In this document: one piece after another, positions 51,749 through 61,129 of the stretch
Numbering within the stretch: position 1 is the stretch's first letter
How the letters are laid out: each line of letters begins with the position of its first letter
Source of the DNA: Paracoccus sp. S-4012
GTDB taxonomy: Bacteria; Pseudomonadota; Alphaproteobacteria; Rhodobacterales; Rhodobacteraceae
Reading direction: 5' to 3'
Assembly (NCBI RefSeq): GCF_009674885.1
Contig: NZ_WKKA01000001.1
Coordinates: forward strand, 558,001 to 622,000
Length of the DNA: 64,000 bases
Translations under genes and position numbers: made by a program
Notes under the pieces: generated by a model
What the model was told of the DNA's origin: nothing
Databases searched by the model: none
Seen by the model: only the letters and a program-made list of their open reading frames with translations

Positions 51749-52477
51749 TCAAGCCGGCGTCGTGGCGCGGGTCAGCAGGGCGGCCATGATCTCGGCCGCG
51801 GCAAAGGCGGCGATCACTTCCGGGCGCTTGTCGCGGGGCGCGGCGGCGGCGATCGGGCAGACCAGCGGACCAGGGTCGAGGCCGCGCGATCGGGCGAAGC
51901 TGGCGAAGGTGGCGCGCTTGGTGCGTGAGCCGATCATTCCCGTCCAGGCGAGGTCAGGGCGGGCAAGCGCCTCGGCGGCGATGAGGAAGTCGAGCGCGTG
52001 ATCGTGGGTCATGATGACCACGGCGCTGCCGGGCGCGGCCGCGCGGATTTCGGCCTCGGGCAGGGGCGTCAGCTTCTGCGGCAGGTCGGCGGCGAGGGCC
52101 AGTTCGGCGGGGCGCTGATCGACCAGCAGCGGCGCCACCGGCAGCGGCAGCAGCGCGCGGGCGAGGGCGCGGCCGACATGGCCGGCGCCGAAGATCAGCA
52201 CGGCGGGCCTGGGCGGCACCGGGTCGGGGGCGGCCACGGTCTCCAGCTCGAGGCGCATTCGTCCGCCGCAGCACTGGCCGATGGCCGGGCCGAGGGGAAT
52301 GGTCATGCTCCGCGCGGTCTCGCCCGAGGTCAGCATGGCGAGGGCGGCGTCGAGGGCCATGTATTCGACTGCGCCGCCGCCGATGCTGCCGGTGATGCCC
52401 TCGGCGCTGACATACATCGCGGCCCCCGCCTCGCGCGGGGTGGAGCCGAGGGCCTCGGCGATGCGGACCCGGATCAT
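51749..52477 (-). CDS. xdhC: Xanthine dehydrogenase accessory protein XdhC
   Basis: Binds and sulfurates the molybdenum cofactor and inserts it into XdhB; 242 residues. XdhC marks are REAGAAMYVS, GSIGGGAVEY, PAIGQCCGGRM with the Cys pair implicated in cofactor binding, and the Rossmann-like VLIFGAGHVGRALARAL and WTGMIGSRTKRATF. The start overlaps the xdhB stop (ATGA). Confidence 0.95.
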   Translation of the reverse strand: MIRVRIAEALGSTPREAGAAMYVSAEGITGSIGGGAVEYMALDAALAMLTSGETARSMTIPLGPAIGQCCGGRMRLELETVAAPDPVPPRPAVLIFGAGHVGRALARALLPLPVAPLLVDQRPAELALAADLPQKLTPLPEAEIRAAAPGSAVVIMTHDHALDFLIAAEALARPDLAWTGMIGSRTKRATFASFARSRGLDPGPLVCPIAAAAPRDKRPEVIAAFAAAEIMAALLTRATTPA

Positions 52478-54783
52478 CGGCCCGCCTTCAGCCTCTCGGC
52501 TGCCATCAAGATCGCCTCGGGCGTCGCGGGCGGATCGAGCCGCGGGCAGATGCGGTAGTCCGCGACCGAGGCAACCGCCATCGACAGCGCCTCCAGCACC
52601 GAGGCTGCCAGCATCAGCGGCGGCTCGCCTACAGCCTTGCTGCGGCGGATGGTGCGCTTTGGGTTCTCGGACCATTCGGCCAGCGCAATCCGCATCTTCG
52701 GCCGATCGGAGGCGAGCGGGATCTTGTAGGTCGAGGGCGCATGCGTCCTGAGCCGTCCCTGATCGTCCCACCACAGCTCCTCGGTGGTCAGCCACCCCAT
52801 GCCCTGGATGAACCCCCCCTCCACCTGCCCGAGGTCGATCGCCGGGTTCAGGCTGCGGCCCACGTCATGCAGGATGTCGGCGCGCAGGACGCGGTTCTCG
52901 CCGGTGAGCAGGTCCACCTCGACCTCCGACACCGCCGCGCCATAGGCGAAGTAGTAGAAGGGCTGGCCGCGGCCGGTCTCGCGGTTCCAGTGGATTTCGG
53001 GCGTGGCGTAGAAGCCGGTGGCCGACAGCTGCACGCGGGCGAGATAGGCGTTGTTGATGACCTCCTCGAAGGGGATCGGCTCGCCCGCGACCTCGACATG
53101 CTCGGGGATGAAGCGGACCTCGGACGGGTCGCAGCCCTTGGCGGCCGCGAGAAACGCGACCAGCCGCGCCTTGATCGTCTCGGCCGCGTCGAGCGCCGCC
53201 ATGCCGTTCAGGTCGGACCCCGACGACGCCGCCGTGGCGGAGGTGTTCGGCACCTTCTCGGTCGTGGTCGCGGTCACGCGGATGCGCTCGATGCCGACCT
53301 GGAAGGCGTCGGCCACCACCTGCGCCACCTTGGTGTGCAGGCCCTGGCCCATCTCGGTGCCGCCGTGGTTCAGCTGGATCGACCCGTCGGTATAGACATG
53401 GATCAGCGCGCCGCCCTGGTTGTAATGCGTCGCGGTGAAGCTGATGCCGAACTTCACCGGCGTCAGCGCGATCCCGCGGCGGCGGTGGGTGCCGCCGGCG
53501 TTGAAGGCCAGCACTGCCTCGCGCCGGGCGCGGTAGTCCGAGGAGGCCTCAAGCTCGTCCAGCAGCCGCGGCAGGATCATGTCCTCGACCGGCTGGTGGT
53601 AGGGGGTCAGTTGGCCGTTGCGGTAGAGGTTCAGGCGGCGGATATCGGCCGGGTCGCGGCCCGTGGCATAGGCGATTTCCTCGATCACCCGTTCGGCCAG
53701 CAGGACGCCCTGCGGGCCCCCGAAGCCGCGGAAGGCGGTGTTCGAGACGGTGTGCGTCCGCATCGGATGCGAACTGACGCGCACCGCCGGGTAGTAGTAG
53801 GCGTTGTCGCTGTGGAACAGCGCCCGGTCCGTCACCGGCCCCGAGAGGTCGGCCGAGAAGCCGCAGCGCGCGGCGAAGTCGGCATCGACTGCATGGATGC
53901 GGCCGTCATCGTCGAAGCCGATGGCGTAGCGGATGTCGAAGTCGTGCCGCTTGCCGGTCGAGAGCATGTCGTCGTCGCGGTCGAGCCGCAGCTTCACGGG
54001 CCGCCCCGTCGCCCGCGCGCCGAGCGCGGCAACGGCGGCGGTCAGGTTCATCTGCGATTCCTTGCCGCCGAAGCCGCCGCCCATGCGCCGCACGGTCGCC
54101 ACAACCGCGTGGGCGGGGACGCCGAGGACGTGCGCCACGATGTGCTGCACCTCGGTCGGGTGCTGGGTCGAGACGTGAAGCGCGATCTCGTCATCCTCGC
54201 CGGGGATGGCGAGGGCGATCTGGCCTTCGAGATAGAGATGCTCCTGCCCGCCGATCTTCATGCGCCCCTCGATCCGGCGCGGGGCGGCGGCGAGGGCAGC
54301 CTTGGCGTCGCCGCGGGCGAGGGTCAGGGGGGCGGTGACGTAGTCGAGGTCCTGCGCCTGCGCCTCGGCGGCGGTGGTCGCCTGCGGCAGCGGTTCGGTC
54401 TCGATCTTCGCGCGCAGCGCGGCACGGCGGGCCTGGTCGCGGGTCTCGGCGATGACCGCGAAGAGAGGCTGGCCGTGGAACATGATCTCGTGTTCCGCGA
54501 ACACGGGATCGTCGTTCTTCTGCACCGGCGAGATATTGTTGGTGCCGGGGATGTCGGCGGCGGTCAGCACCGCGACCACGCCGGACGCCTCGCGCACGGG
54601 CGCGAGGTCCAGCGAGAGGATGCGCGCATGGGCCGTGCGCGAGAGGCCGAGGGCTGCGTGGAGCGTGCCTGCGGGTTCGCGGATGTCGTCCACATAGGCG
54701 GCGCGGCCGCGGACCTGGCGCTCGGCCGAGTCGTGGGCGATGGCCTGTCCGGCGGCGCCGCGCGGGGTGGCGGTGTCCCTCAT
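52474..54783 (-). CDS. xdhB: Xanthine dehydrogenase, molybdopterin-binding subunit
   Basis: Catalytic subunit oxidising hypoxanthine to xanthine and urate, 769 residues. Moco and active-site blocks: RRMGGGFGGKESQ, FRGFGGPQGVLLAE, HGGTEMGQGLHTKV and KAVGEPPLMLAAS, where Glu720 is the general base matching Glu730 of Rhodobacter capsulatus XdhB. It is coupled to xdhA and xdhC by 4-base overlaps. Confidence 0.97.
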   Translation of the reverse strand: MRDTATPRGAAGQAIAHDSAERQVRGRAAYVDDIREPAGTLHAALGLSRTAHARILSLDLAPVREASGVVAVLTAADIPGTNNISPVQKNDDPVFAEHEIMFHGQPLFAVIAETRDQARRAALRAKIETEPLPQATTAAEAQAQDLDYVTAPLTLARGDAKAALAAAPRRIEGRMKIGGQEHLYLEGQIALAIPGEDDEIALHVSTQHPTEVQHIVAHVLGVPAHAVVATVRRMGGGFGGKESQMNLTAAVAALGARATGRPVKLRLDRDDDMLSTGKRHDFDIRYAIGFDDDGRIHAVDADFAARCGFSADLSGPVTDRALFHSDNAYYYPAVRVSSHPMRTHTVSNTAFRGFGGPQGVLLAERVIEEIAYATGRDPADIRRLNLYRNGQLTPYHQPVEDMILPRLLDELEASSDYRARREAVLAFNAGGTHRRRGIALTPVKFGISFTATHYNQGGALIHVYTDGSIQLNHGGTEMGQGLHTKVAQVVADAFQVGIERIRVTATTTEKVPNTSATAASSGSDLNGMAALDAAETIKARLVAFLAAAKGCDPSEVRFIPEHVEVAGEPIPFEEVINNAYLARVQLSATGFYATPEIHWNRETGRGQPFYYFAYGAAVSEVEVDLLTGENRVLRADILHDVGRSLNPAIDLGQVEGGFIQGMGWLTTEELWWDDQGRLRTHAPSTYKIPLASDRPKMRIALAEWSENPKRTIRRSKAVGEPPLMLAASVLEALSMAVASVADYRICPRLDPPATPEAILMAAERLKAGR

Positions 54784-56234
54784 TCGGCGGCCTCCCTCTG
54801 AGCTTCCGGCTGCGAGAGCCAGAAACGTCGGATCAGGTTCCCCGCGACGAGGCGGCGGTAATCGGCCGACGCGCGCCAGTCGGAGAGCGGGGTGAAGTCC
54901 TGCGCCACGGCCTGCGCGGCAGCCTCGAAGCTGGCCTCCGCGAGGGGGGCGCCCGTCAGCGCGGCCTCAACCGTAGGCGCGCGGCGCGGGATGCCGGCCA
55001 TGCCACCATAGGCGATGCGGGCGGTGGCGATACGCCCGTCCTCGATCGTCAGCGCGAGGCCCATGGCGACGGCGGTGATGTCGCTGTCCGGGCGCTTGGA
55101 GATCTTCTCGGCCGCGATGCGGGTACCGGGGGCGGGCAGGGGGATGCGGATGCTCTCGACGAACTCGCCCGGCTGGCGGTCCTGCTTGCCGTAGGCGATG
55201 AAATAGCGTTCGAGGGGGACCGTGCGGCGCGCGTCGCCTTGGCGCAGCGTGACCTCCGCCCCAAGCGCGATCAGCAGCGGCGGCGAGTCACCGATGGGCG
55301 AGCCGTTGGCGATGTTGCCGCCCACCGTGCCGGCGGCGCGGACCTGCCAGCCGGCGACGCGGTGCCAGTAGGGAAGGGCTTCGGGCAGGTGCTGCGCCAC
55401 CATCTGCTCGGCCTCGTCCCAGGTGACACCCGCGCCGATGATGAGCGTGTCGCCGTCCACGTCGGTCCGGCGCAACTCCGGCAGATGCGCAATGAAGAGC
55501 GCTGGCGCGATGTCGCGCAGGTGCTTCGTGACCCAGAGGCCCACGTCGGTCGCCCCCGCGACGATCGTGGCGTCGGGATGCTCCATCAGCGCCGCGGCGA
55601 GGTCGTCCACGGAGCCCGGCAGGATCGCTCGGTCATGCTCGCGCGCTACCTCGACCCGCCGGCCGTCCCGCATCGCCGCGAGCGCCCTCGCAACCTCGTC
55701 GCGCCGCCGCATCAGCGCGTCGGCCTCCTGCCCGCCCGCGGAGGCCGCGGCCTCGGCCGCATCGAGGATCGGCCCGTAGCCGGTGCAGCGGCAGAGGTTG
55801 CCCTGCAGCGCCCGCGCGACTTCCTCCCGCGAGGGGCGCGGGTTCGTCAGCCACAGCGCATAGAGCGCCATGACGATCCCCGGCGTGCAGAAGCCGCATT
55901 GCGTGCCATGCGCCTCGACCATCGCCCGTTGCACCGGATGCAGCGAGCCGGAGCCGTCCGCGCCATGAAGCGCCTCGACGGTGACGGTGTGGCAGCCGTC
56001 GCAGGCGGCGAGCGGGCGGATGCAGGCGTTCACCGGGTCGTAGCGCAGGACGCCCTCGTGGAGCCGTCCGACCAGCACGGTGCAGGCGCCGCAGTCGCCT
56101 TCGGCGCAGCCCTCCTTGGTGCCGGTGAGGCGGCGGTTCACGCGCAGGAAGTCGAGCAGCATGTCGCGCGCGCCGCATTCGGTCAGCGTGACCTCGTCGC
56201 CGTTCAGCAGGAAGCGGATGTGGTTGCGGGTCAT
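54780..56234 (-). CDS. xdhA: Xanthine dehydrogenase, Fe-S/FAD-binding subunit
   Basis: Electron-transfer subunit of 484 residues. The N-terminal ferredoxin domain has Cys43, Cys48, Cys51 and Cys71; the second [2Fe-2S] domain has Cys113, Cys116, Cys148 and Cys150 (CGFC, CRC). The FAD domain follows from about residue 190 with [12 protein letters not shown] and the [16 protein letters not shown] pyrophosphate loop. Organised as in R. capsulatus XdhA. The start overlaps puuD. Confidence 0.97.
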   Translation of the reverse strand: MTRNHIRFLLNGDEVTLTECGARDMLLDFLRVNRRLTGTKEGCAEGDCGACTVLVGRLHEGVLRYDPVNACIRPLAACDGCHTVTVEALHGADGSGSLHPVQRAMVEAHGTQCGFCTPGIVMALYALWLTNPRPSREEVARALQGNLCRCTGYGPILDAAEAAASAGGQEADALMRRRDEVARALAAMRDGRRVEVAREHDRAILPGSVDDLAAALMEHPDATIVAGATDVGLWVTKHLRDIAPALFIAHLPELRRTDVDGDTLIIGAGVTWDEAEQMVAQHLPEALPYWHRVAGWQVRAAGTVGGNIANGSPIGDSPPLLIALGAEVTLRQGDARRTVPLERYFIAYGKQDRQPGEFVESIRIPLPAPGTRIAAEKISKRPDSDITAVAMGLALTIEDGRIATARIAYGGMAGIPRRAPTVEAALTGAPLAEASFEAAAQAVAQDFTPLSDWRASADYRRLVAGNLIRRFWLSQPEAQREAAE

Positions 56235-57475
56235 GGGCGGGCCTCTGCCATGCGGGCGCCTGCGGCGGCGCGATACCAGGCGCGGATTGCGGCGCGTTCC
56301 TCCGGCTCCATGAAGCTCAGGTTGCCGGGGGGCATGGCGTCGGTCAGCCCGGCCTGCACGTAGATCTCACGCGCCGCCCGCGCGATCTGCGCGTCGGTAT
56401 CGAAGGCCAGATGTTTCGGCGCCACGGCAATCCCCTCCCAGCCCGGCTCGGCCGTGTGGCACATGCTGCAGCGGGCGGACAGCACGTCACGGACCGCCTC
56501 GAACCCCTCGGCTTCGGCAAAGCGCGTCTCGGCCCGCGTCATGGCGCGGTCCTCCGCCGGCAGGCGCTCGGTCCCCGCCATGCTGAGCCAGACGCAGGCG
56601 ACAAACAAGCCCGCCGTCACGGCCCAAGTCCACCACGGCCTGCCCCGCCGGGCGTGCATGGTGTTGAAGAAATGCCGGATCGTCACGCCCATGAGGAACA
56701 CGAGCGCCGCGATCACCCAGTTCCAGCGGCTCGCGAAGGCCAGCGGGTAGTGGTTCGACAGCATCAGGAACACGACCGGCAGCGTCAGGTAGTTGTTGTG
56801 AGTCGAGCGCAGCTTGGCGATGCGGCCGTATTTCGGGTCGGGCGCGCGGCCGGCCATGAGGTCGGCCACGACGATCTTCTGGTTCGGGATGATGACCAGA
56901 AAGACGTTGGCGCTCATGATCGTGGCGGTGATCGCGCCCAGATGCAGCAGCGCCGCGCGGCCGGTGAAGACGCGGTCGTAGCCCCAGGCCAGCACCACCA
57001 GCAGCACGAACAGCAGCAGCATCAGCGCGGTCGGGTTCCCGCCCAGCCGCGAGCGGCAGAGCGCGTCGTAGACCAGCCACCCCACGGCGAGCGACCCCGC
57101 CGAGATCAGCACCGCCACCCAGACCGGCATGTCCCATTTCGCCGGGTCGATCAGGTAAAGCTCCGCCTGTGCCCAGTAGAGGACCGCGAGCATGGCAAAG
57201 CCGCTGAGCCAGGTGGAATAGCTCTCCCACTTGAACCAGGTCAGGTGCTCGGGCAGGCGCTCGGGCGCGACGAGATACTTGGTGATGTGGTAGAAGCCGC
57301 CGCCATGGACCTGCCACTCCTCGCCATGCGCGCCTTTCGGCAGCCCCGGCGCCTTCTGCAGCGCGAGGTCGAGGGCGATGAAGTAGAAGGACGAGCCGAT
57401 CCAGGCGATGGCGGTGACGACATGCAGCCAGCGGATCGCGAAAGCGGCCCAGTCATGCAGGATCACGGCGTCCAT
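56231..57475 (-). CDS. puuD: Urate hydroxylase PuuD (membrane protein with C-terminal cytochrome c domain)
   Basis: Oxidises urate to 5-hydroxyisourate and passes electrons to the respiratory chain; 414 residues. Eight or so membrane helices with conserved His (IRWLHVVTAIAWIGSSFYFIALD, HGGGFYHITKY, LRSTHNNYLTLPVVFLMLSNHYP) are followed by a c-type heme domain with CSMCH (336-340) and a likely Met ligand at 381 (DAMPPGNL). This replaces soluble uricase, common in alphaproteobacteria. It overlaps uraH and xdhA. Confidence 0.93.
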   Translation of the reverse strand: MDAVILHDWAAFAIRWLHVVTAIAWIGSSFYFIALDLALQKAPGLPKGAHGEEWQVHGGGFYHITKYLVAPERLPEHLTWFKWESYSTWLSGFAMLAVLYWAQAELYLIDPAKWDMPVWVAVLISAGSLAVGWLVYDALCRSRLGGNPTALMLLLFVLLVVLAWGYDRVFTGRAALLHLGAITATIMSANVFLVIIPNQKIVVADLMAGRAPDPKYGRIAKLRSTHNNYLTLPVVFLMLSNHYPLAFASRWNWVIAALVFLMGVTIRHFFNTMHARRGRPWWTWAVTAGLFVACVWLSMAGTERLPAEDRAMTRAETRFAEAEGFEAVRDVLSARCSMCHTAEPGWEGIAVAPKHLAFDTDAQIARAAREIYVQAGLTDAMPPGNLSFMEPEERAAIRAWYRAAAGARMAEARP

Positions 57476-57828
57476 CAGCTGCCCCGATAGGTCGAGTAGC
57501 CGAAGGGCGAGACCAGCAGCGGCACATGGTAGTGCGCCGCCTCGGCCATGCCGAAGCGGATCGGCACCTCGCCCAGAAAGCGCGGCTCGGTTCCGGCGAT
57601 TCCCTCGGCCGCGAGCCAGTCGCCGACATGGAAGGTCAGTTCATAGGTGCCGGGGGTGAAACGCTCGGCTGGCAGGATCGGCGTATCGGTGCGCCCGTCG
57701 CCGTTCGTGACGACGCGGGCAATCGCCTCGCGCGTGCCGTCCCGCAGCCGATGAAGCGTGATCGCCATCCCCGCCGCGGGCCGTCCCCGCGCGGTGTCAA
57801 GAACATGCGTGGTCAGCCAGCCCGTCAT
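57475..57828 (-). CDS. uraH: 5-Hydroxyisourate hydrolase (transthyretin-like)
   Basis: Hydrolyses the PuuD product to 2-oxo-4-hydroxy-4-carboxy-5-ureidoimidazoline; 117 residues. The family ends are exact: THVLDTARGRPAAGMAI at the N-terminus and HYHVPLLVSPFGYSTYRGS at the C-terminus, with His9, Arg and the YRGS tetrapeptide forming the active site. G-rich ribosome site upstream. It is the first gene of the purine operon. Confidence 0.95.
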   Translation of the reverse strand: MTGWLTTHVLDTARGRPAAGMAITLHRLRDGTREAIARVVTNGDGRTDTPILPAERFTPGTYELTFHVGDWLAAEGIAGTEPRFLGEVPIRFGMAEAAHYHVPLLVSPFGYSTYRGS

Positions 57829-58017
57829 CCAGTCCCTCCCCCTCTGCCGGCTCCGGCGCCGGTTCGTCCGCGGCGCATACTGGACCAGCAGGAGCGGGTT
57901 CGGATAGGGGGGGCGAGAGAAGATCGCGACGTCGGCGCCTGCGGATGTCAGCCTTGCCCGGCCCGGCGCGATCAGCCAAGACGCGGTCTCGATCCGGACC
58001 CGGAGGTTGGAGGCGGC

Positions 58018-58854
58018 ATGCGTCAGGTCATCCTGCATATCGGTCTGCACAAGACCGGGACCAGTTCCCTCCAGCAGTTCCTCTGCGACAATCGCGACGC
58101 CCTGGCCGGGCAGGGCTGGTTCTACAAAGCGCCTTGGCAGGGCTGGCCCAACCAGAATCCGCTGGTCAAGGGGTTTCAGAGCCCGGATACGATCGAGGGC
58201 GGGCGCCGGGGGATAGCCATGCTGATGGAGGAGGCGGGCGACCGCAACATCCTCATCAGCTCGGAGCTGCTGGTGGAATGGCCGACCGACATCGACGCCT
58301 TCCTTGCATGCTTCGAGGGGTGCGAGTTCCACGCCTACGCCTATCTGCGCCATCCCTGCGACATCGTGATCTCGGCCTATAACGAGGTCATCAAGTCTGC
58401 CGGCTCGACCTATTCCCGACCGCTGAACGAGGCGCCCTATCCCTATGCCTCCGACCCGACGCAGCTTCTCAGGCCCTGGATCGGGCGGGTGCCGCTGACG
58501 CTCGCGCCGTTCGACCGGGCGCAATGGTCCGGCGGCGCGATGTCCAGCGACTTCCTGACCATGATCGGCATCGACCCTGCAAGCTGCCGGGAGCCCGAGC
58601 GCCGGAGCAACGAAAGCCTGCCGCAGCTGATGGTCGAGGTGCTGCGCGGCGCCAACGCACTGGGCCTCGCACCCGAGGCGCGCGAGGGGTTCGTTGCCCA
58701 TCTGCAGGGCCTGGACTGGCCGCCCTCGGGCTATCCGCTGACGGCCGGGACCATGGAGGTCCTGTTCTCCAACATGCGGCGTGGCGTGGAGGTGCTGCGA
58801 CCGTTTCTGCGCCAAGGCTTCGACGAGTCGTTCCTGTTCGTCCCGCGGCCATAA
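58018..58854 (+). CDS. Sulfotransferase-like P-loop protein
   Basis: Protein of 278 residues beginning directly with a phosphosulfate-binding type loop: VILHIGLHKTGTSSLQQFL (about 4-22). A second motif resembling the 3'-phosphate site is AYLRHPCDIVISAYNEVI near residue 105. This is the pattern of bacterial sulfotransferase-family proteins of unknown acceptor, often found with capsule or glycan genes. The ATG follows GGAGG. It is divergent from the purine operon and codon use is slightly less biased. PAPS dependence is inferred from the motifs only. Confidence 0.75.
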   Translation: MRQVILHIGLHKTGTSSLQQFLCDNRDALAGQGWFYKAPWQGWPNQNPLVKGFQSPDTIEGGRRGIAMLMEEAGDRNILISSELLVEWPTDIDAFLACFEGCEFHAYAYLRHPCDIVISAYNEVIKSAGSTYSRPLNEAPYPYASDPTQLLRPWIGRVPLTLAPFDRAQWSGGAMSSDFLTMIGIDPASCREPERRSNESLPQLMVEVLRGANALGLAPEAREGFVAHLQGLDWPPSGYPLTAGTMEVLFSNMRRGVEVLRPFLRQGFDESFLFVPRP

Positions 58855-59097
58855 GGCGCCGGCCGCGCTTCCTTCGGGCCAGCCTTTAGCTCGCAGGACC
58901 GCGATATGCTGGTGCCCGCTGACCACGCAGGTGACGACGGGCGTCGAGCTGGAAACGACGCTCGACGGCCTGCCGCCACCATACATCGCTGCTGAAGACC
59001 TGCCGATAGCAGGACCGCGAGATGCGACAGCACTGAACAGGCGTAGATCGCGCCGAAGCTTTTGGCGGACCGCTGCGCGGGCAGGAGCGCGGTGGTC

Positions 59098-59202
59098 GTG
59101 AGCACCGGAGCCCATGGCCCTAAGGCAGCGCAGCGCATCCGGAGTGAGCTTGAGGCGCGGACCTCCGAAGATTTCGCAACGCTGCGAGTGGCGGCAGCGT
59201 GA
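59098..59202 (+). CDS. Possible small protein (34 residues), first of an overlapping pair
   Basis: A GTG start with AGGAG ten bases upstream opens a 34-residue frame (helical, containing AAQRIRSELEARTSEDFATL). Its TGA overlaps the GTG of the next small frame (GTGA). Composition is protein-like, but no family is recognised. It may be a remnant of a longer gene, since the frame is open back to about 59047. Confidence 0.3.
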   Translation: MSTGAHGPKAAQRIRSELEARTSEDFATLRVAAA

Positions 59203-59396
59203 CAGGGTCTTCCGCTTGGACCCCGGCCGAGCGCGGCCGCATCCTGAGCGAGAAAAGAGCGAAGGCGGAGGGTAAGAAGCCCGACTACTGGCGGACGGCG
59301 CTTAACTTGCCCAGTGCACCGCGACGAATGACCTCACGCTCCCCGAGGTCAAAACAGCAAGGGCTGTTTTCGAAACATTCGAACGGCGTCCCGTGA
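59199..59396 (+). CDS. Possible small protein (65 residues), second of an overlapping pair
   Basis: GTG-initiated frame overlapping the previous one. The first about 40 residues look like real protein (WTPAERGRILSEKRAKAEG, KKPDYWRTALNLP). The last 25 are Ser/Arg-rich and cross into lower-GC sequence, as if the gene was cut by insertion of the element. No family recognised. Confidence 0.35.
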   Translation: MTGSSAWTPAERGRILSEKRAKAEGKKPDYWRTALNLPSAPRRMTSRSPRSKQQGLFSKHSNGVP

Positions 59397-59508
59397 GGCG
59401 TCCCGCATGACCAAGCCATTTAGGTCGGTCTGTTGTGCGGCCAGAGGAAGCGTGCGGGTTGGCGTCACGACAGAACCGAGCAAGTTGCACATTGCACGGG
59501 AACGAGGG

Positions 59509-59600
59509 CCGAGGGGTTCCGCTGACCACCGAGGGGATGCCACCGTGGTCAGATAGCCCCCGAGGGTTTCGCCGGGGACCGAGGGGCGCGACCGGGGACC
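59509..59600. repeat. Cluster of short direct repeats upstream of the integrase gene
   Basis: CCGAGGGG or CCGAGGG occurs at 59509, 59529, 59560 and 59579 (start-to-start 20, 31 and 19 bases), and CCGGGGACC at 59572 and 59592 (20 bases). The roughly two-turn spacing suggests protein-binding sites on one DNA face, for example integrase arm sites. Confidence 0.5.
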
Positions 59601-59953
59601 CCCCTTGTCCGTGAGGTTCTGTCGAGTCTTTGACCTGGCCCGCGACCTGACCGGGCGAGTGGTGGCAAGGAACCGCACACCCGTTAGCACGGTGCAATTG
59701 ATCTTTCTCACTGGTCTTTGGAAAACGCCCGTCCTGTCGAAGATCGTTCCCAAGGGTCCATCTTCAAGAATTAGCAGAAGGAAGGAAAGACTGGTGGAGC
59801 CAAGGTCCACGGATCGGAGGTTCGCGGTAGTCCGCGGTTGTCCTATAACCCCTTGGTATAGCTCTAAGCTAACCTCGTCGTCGTCCGCCGGCTTCCGCTT
59901 GCCTCCCCGTGCATCCACGTTACAGTGGGGGAAGGGATGGCGGATGGGAAGGT

Positions 59954-61126
59954 ATGGTTTCCTCTAGCGCGCGCAGGCCGGAGAAGGCGCTGACGGCCGT
60001 CGCGGTCCGGACGGCCAGCAAGCCCGGCAAATATTTCGACGGCCATGGCCTCTACCTCCGCGTTGAGCCGAACGGCACCAAGTTCTGGGTGCAGCGGATC
60101 GTGATCCAAGGCAAGAGGCGGGAACTCGGGCTGGGCAGCGCCTCACTCGTGCCGCTGGCGGAGGCTAGGGAGAAGGCGCTGGGCAACCGCAAGCTGGCGC
60201 GGGAGGGCGGCGACCCTCTGGCCGCGCGTCGCGAGCGGCAGGAGGTGCTGAGCTTCGAAGCCGCGAGCCGGCGCGTGCACGAACTGCACCTGCCCACGTG
60301 GCGCAACGAGAAGCATGGACGCGACTTCATCTCGTCGCTTGAAAGCTACGCCTTCCCGCTGATCGGCAAGATGCCTGTATCGAACATCGCAGCGGCCGAC
60401 GTGCTGCGCGTGCTAATGCCCATCTGGACGGCCAAACCGGAAACGGCACGGCGCGTGCGCCAGCGGATTGGCACGGTGCTGAAGTGGGCCGTGGCGCAGG
60501 GGTGGCGCCAAGACAATCCCGCCGACAGCATCACGCAGGCGCTCCCAAAGGTCGCCAAGTCACAGGTCCATCGCAAGTCTCTGCCCTATGCCGAAGTGGC
60601 CGACTGCCTGACGGCTGTGCGTCAGTCGCGCGCCATGACGTCGACGAAGCTGGCGGTTGAGTTCTTGGTGCTGACGGCGGCTCGCTCGGGGGAGGTGCGC
60701 GAGGCGGTTTGGGAGGAGGTGGACGATGAGAAGGCGCTGTGGGTGATTCCGGCCGCCCGCATGAAGGCCAAGCGGGCGCACCGCGTGCCACTGTCGCCAG
60801 AAGCCTTGACCATCCTGCGCGAGGCCCGCGCGTTTGGGGACGGGTCGTCGCTTATCTTTCCCGGCTCACGCTACGGCGTGCCCCTGTCGGACATGACCTT
60901 GTCGAAGCTGGTGAAGGAACTGGGATTCGACGCCGACGTGCACGGCTTTCGCACGTCGTTCCGGACATGGGTTCAGGAACAGACCGAATACCCGCGGGAG
61001 CTTGCGGAGGCGGCGCTGGCGCACAGCGTCGGAGATGCCGTCGAGCAGGCCTACGCTCGCTCGGACCTGCTTGATCGCCGGCGAGCAATGATGGAGGCTT
61101 GGAGCGCGTATTTGCAGACCCGGTGA
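59954..61126 (+). CDS. int: Tyrosine-type site-specific integrase (P4/CP4-57 family)
   Basis: Recombinase of 390 residues. N-terminal arm-binding domain (DUF4102 type: KYFDGHGLYLRVEPNGTKFWVQRIVIQGKRRELGLGS), core-binding domain around 100-200, and a catalytic domain with Arg244 (TAARSGE), Lys271 or Lys273, His330 and Arg333 (HGFR), His357 (LAHSVG) and nucleophile Tyr367 (QAYAR). All catalytic residues are present, so it is probably active. ATG at 59954 with GGGAAGG upstream is preferred to an earlier GTG. Integrases of this class usually use the 3' end of a tRNA or tmRNA gene; none is visible next to it. Confidence 0.93.
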   Translation: MVSSSARRPEKALTAVAVRTASKPGKYFDGHGLYLRVEPNGTKFWVQRIVIQGKRRELGLGSASLVPLAEAREKALGNRKLAREGGDPLAARRERQEVLSFEAASRRVHELHLPTWRNEKHGRDFISSLESYAFPLIGKMPVSNIAAADVLRVLMPIWTAKPETARRVRQRIGTVLKWAVAQGWRQDNPADSITQALPKVAKSQVHRKSLPYAEVADCLTAVRQSRAMTSTKLAVEFLVLTAARSGEVREAVWEEVDDEKALWVIPAARMKAKRAHRVPLSPEALTILREARAFGDGSSLIFPGSRYGVPLSDMTLSKLVKELGFDADVHGFRTSFRTWVQEQTEYPRELAEAALAHSVGDAVEQAYARSDLLDRRRAMMEAWSAYLQTR

Positions 61127-61129
61127 CAG

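Larger units (their letters stand above)
58855..59953. other. Gene-poor junction between chromosome and mobile element
   Basis: About 1.1 kb without an assured gene. Up to about 59300 it is still G/C-rich and holds two small overlapping frames (listed separately). From about 59300 the composition drops, with repeats at 59509-59600 and an inverted repeat CTGACCAC (59522-59529) / GTGGTCAG (59545-59552). The left attachment site of the integrated element should lie here. I find no tRNA gene and no duplicated core that I can prove without the other end. Confidence 0.5.

Noticed and set aside
58473..59115. Minus-strand continuation of the uraH frame as a long fusion protein
   Set aside because: The upstream part is antisense to the sulfotransferase-like gene and has no domain character; UraH has a complete N-terminus and ribosome site at 57828.
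59509..59600. Possible CRISPR array in the junction repeats
   Set aside because: Repeat units are only 7-9 bases with unequal short spacing and no cas genes; not a CRISPR array. No CRISPR was found elsewhere in the window.
59792..59815. TGGTGGAGCC stretch resembling the reversed 3' end of a tRNA or tmRNA gene near the integrase
   Set aside because: The following bases do not form a T arm or acceptor stem, so there is no tRNA or tmRNA remnant that can be supported.
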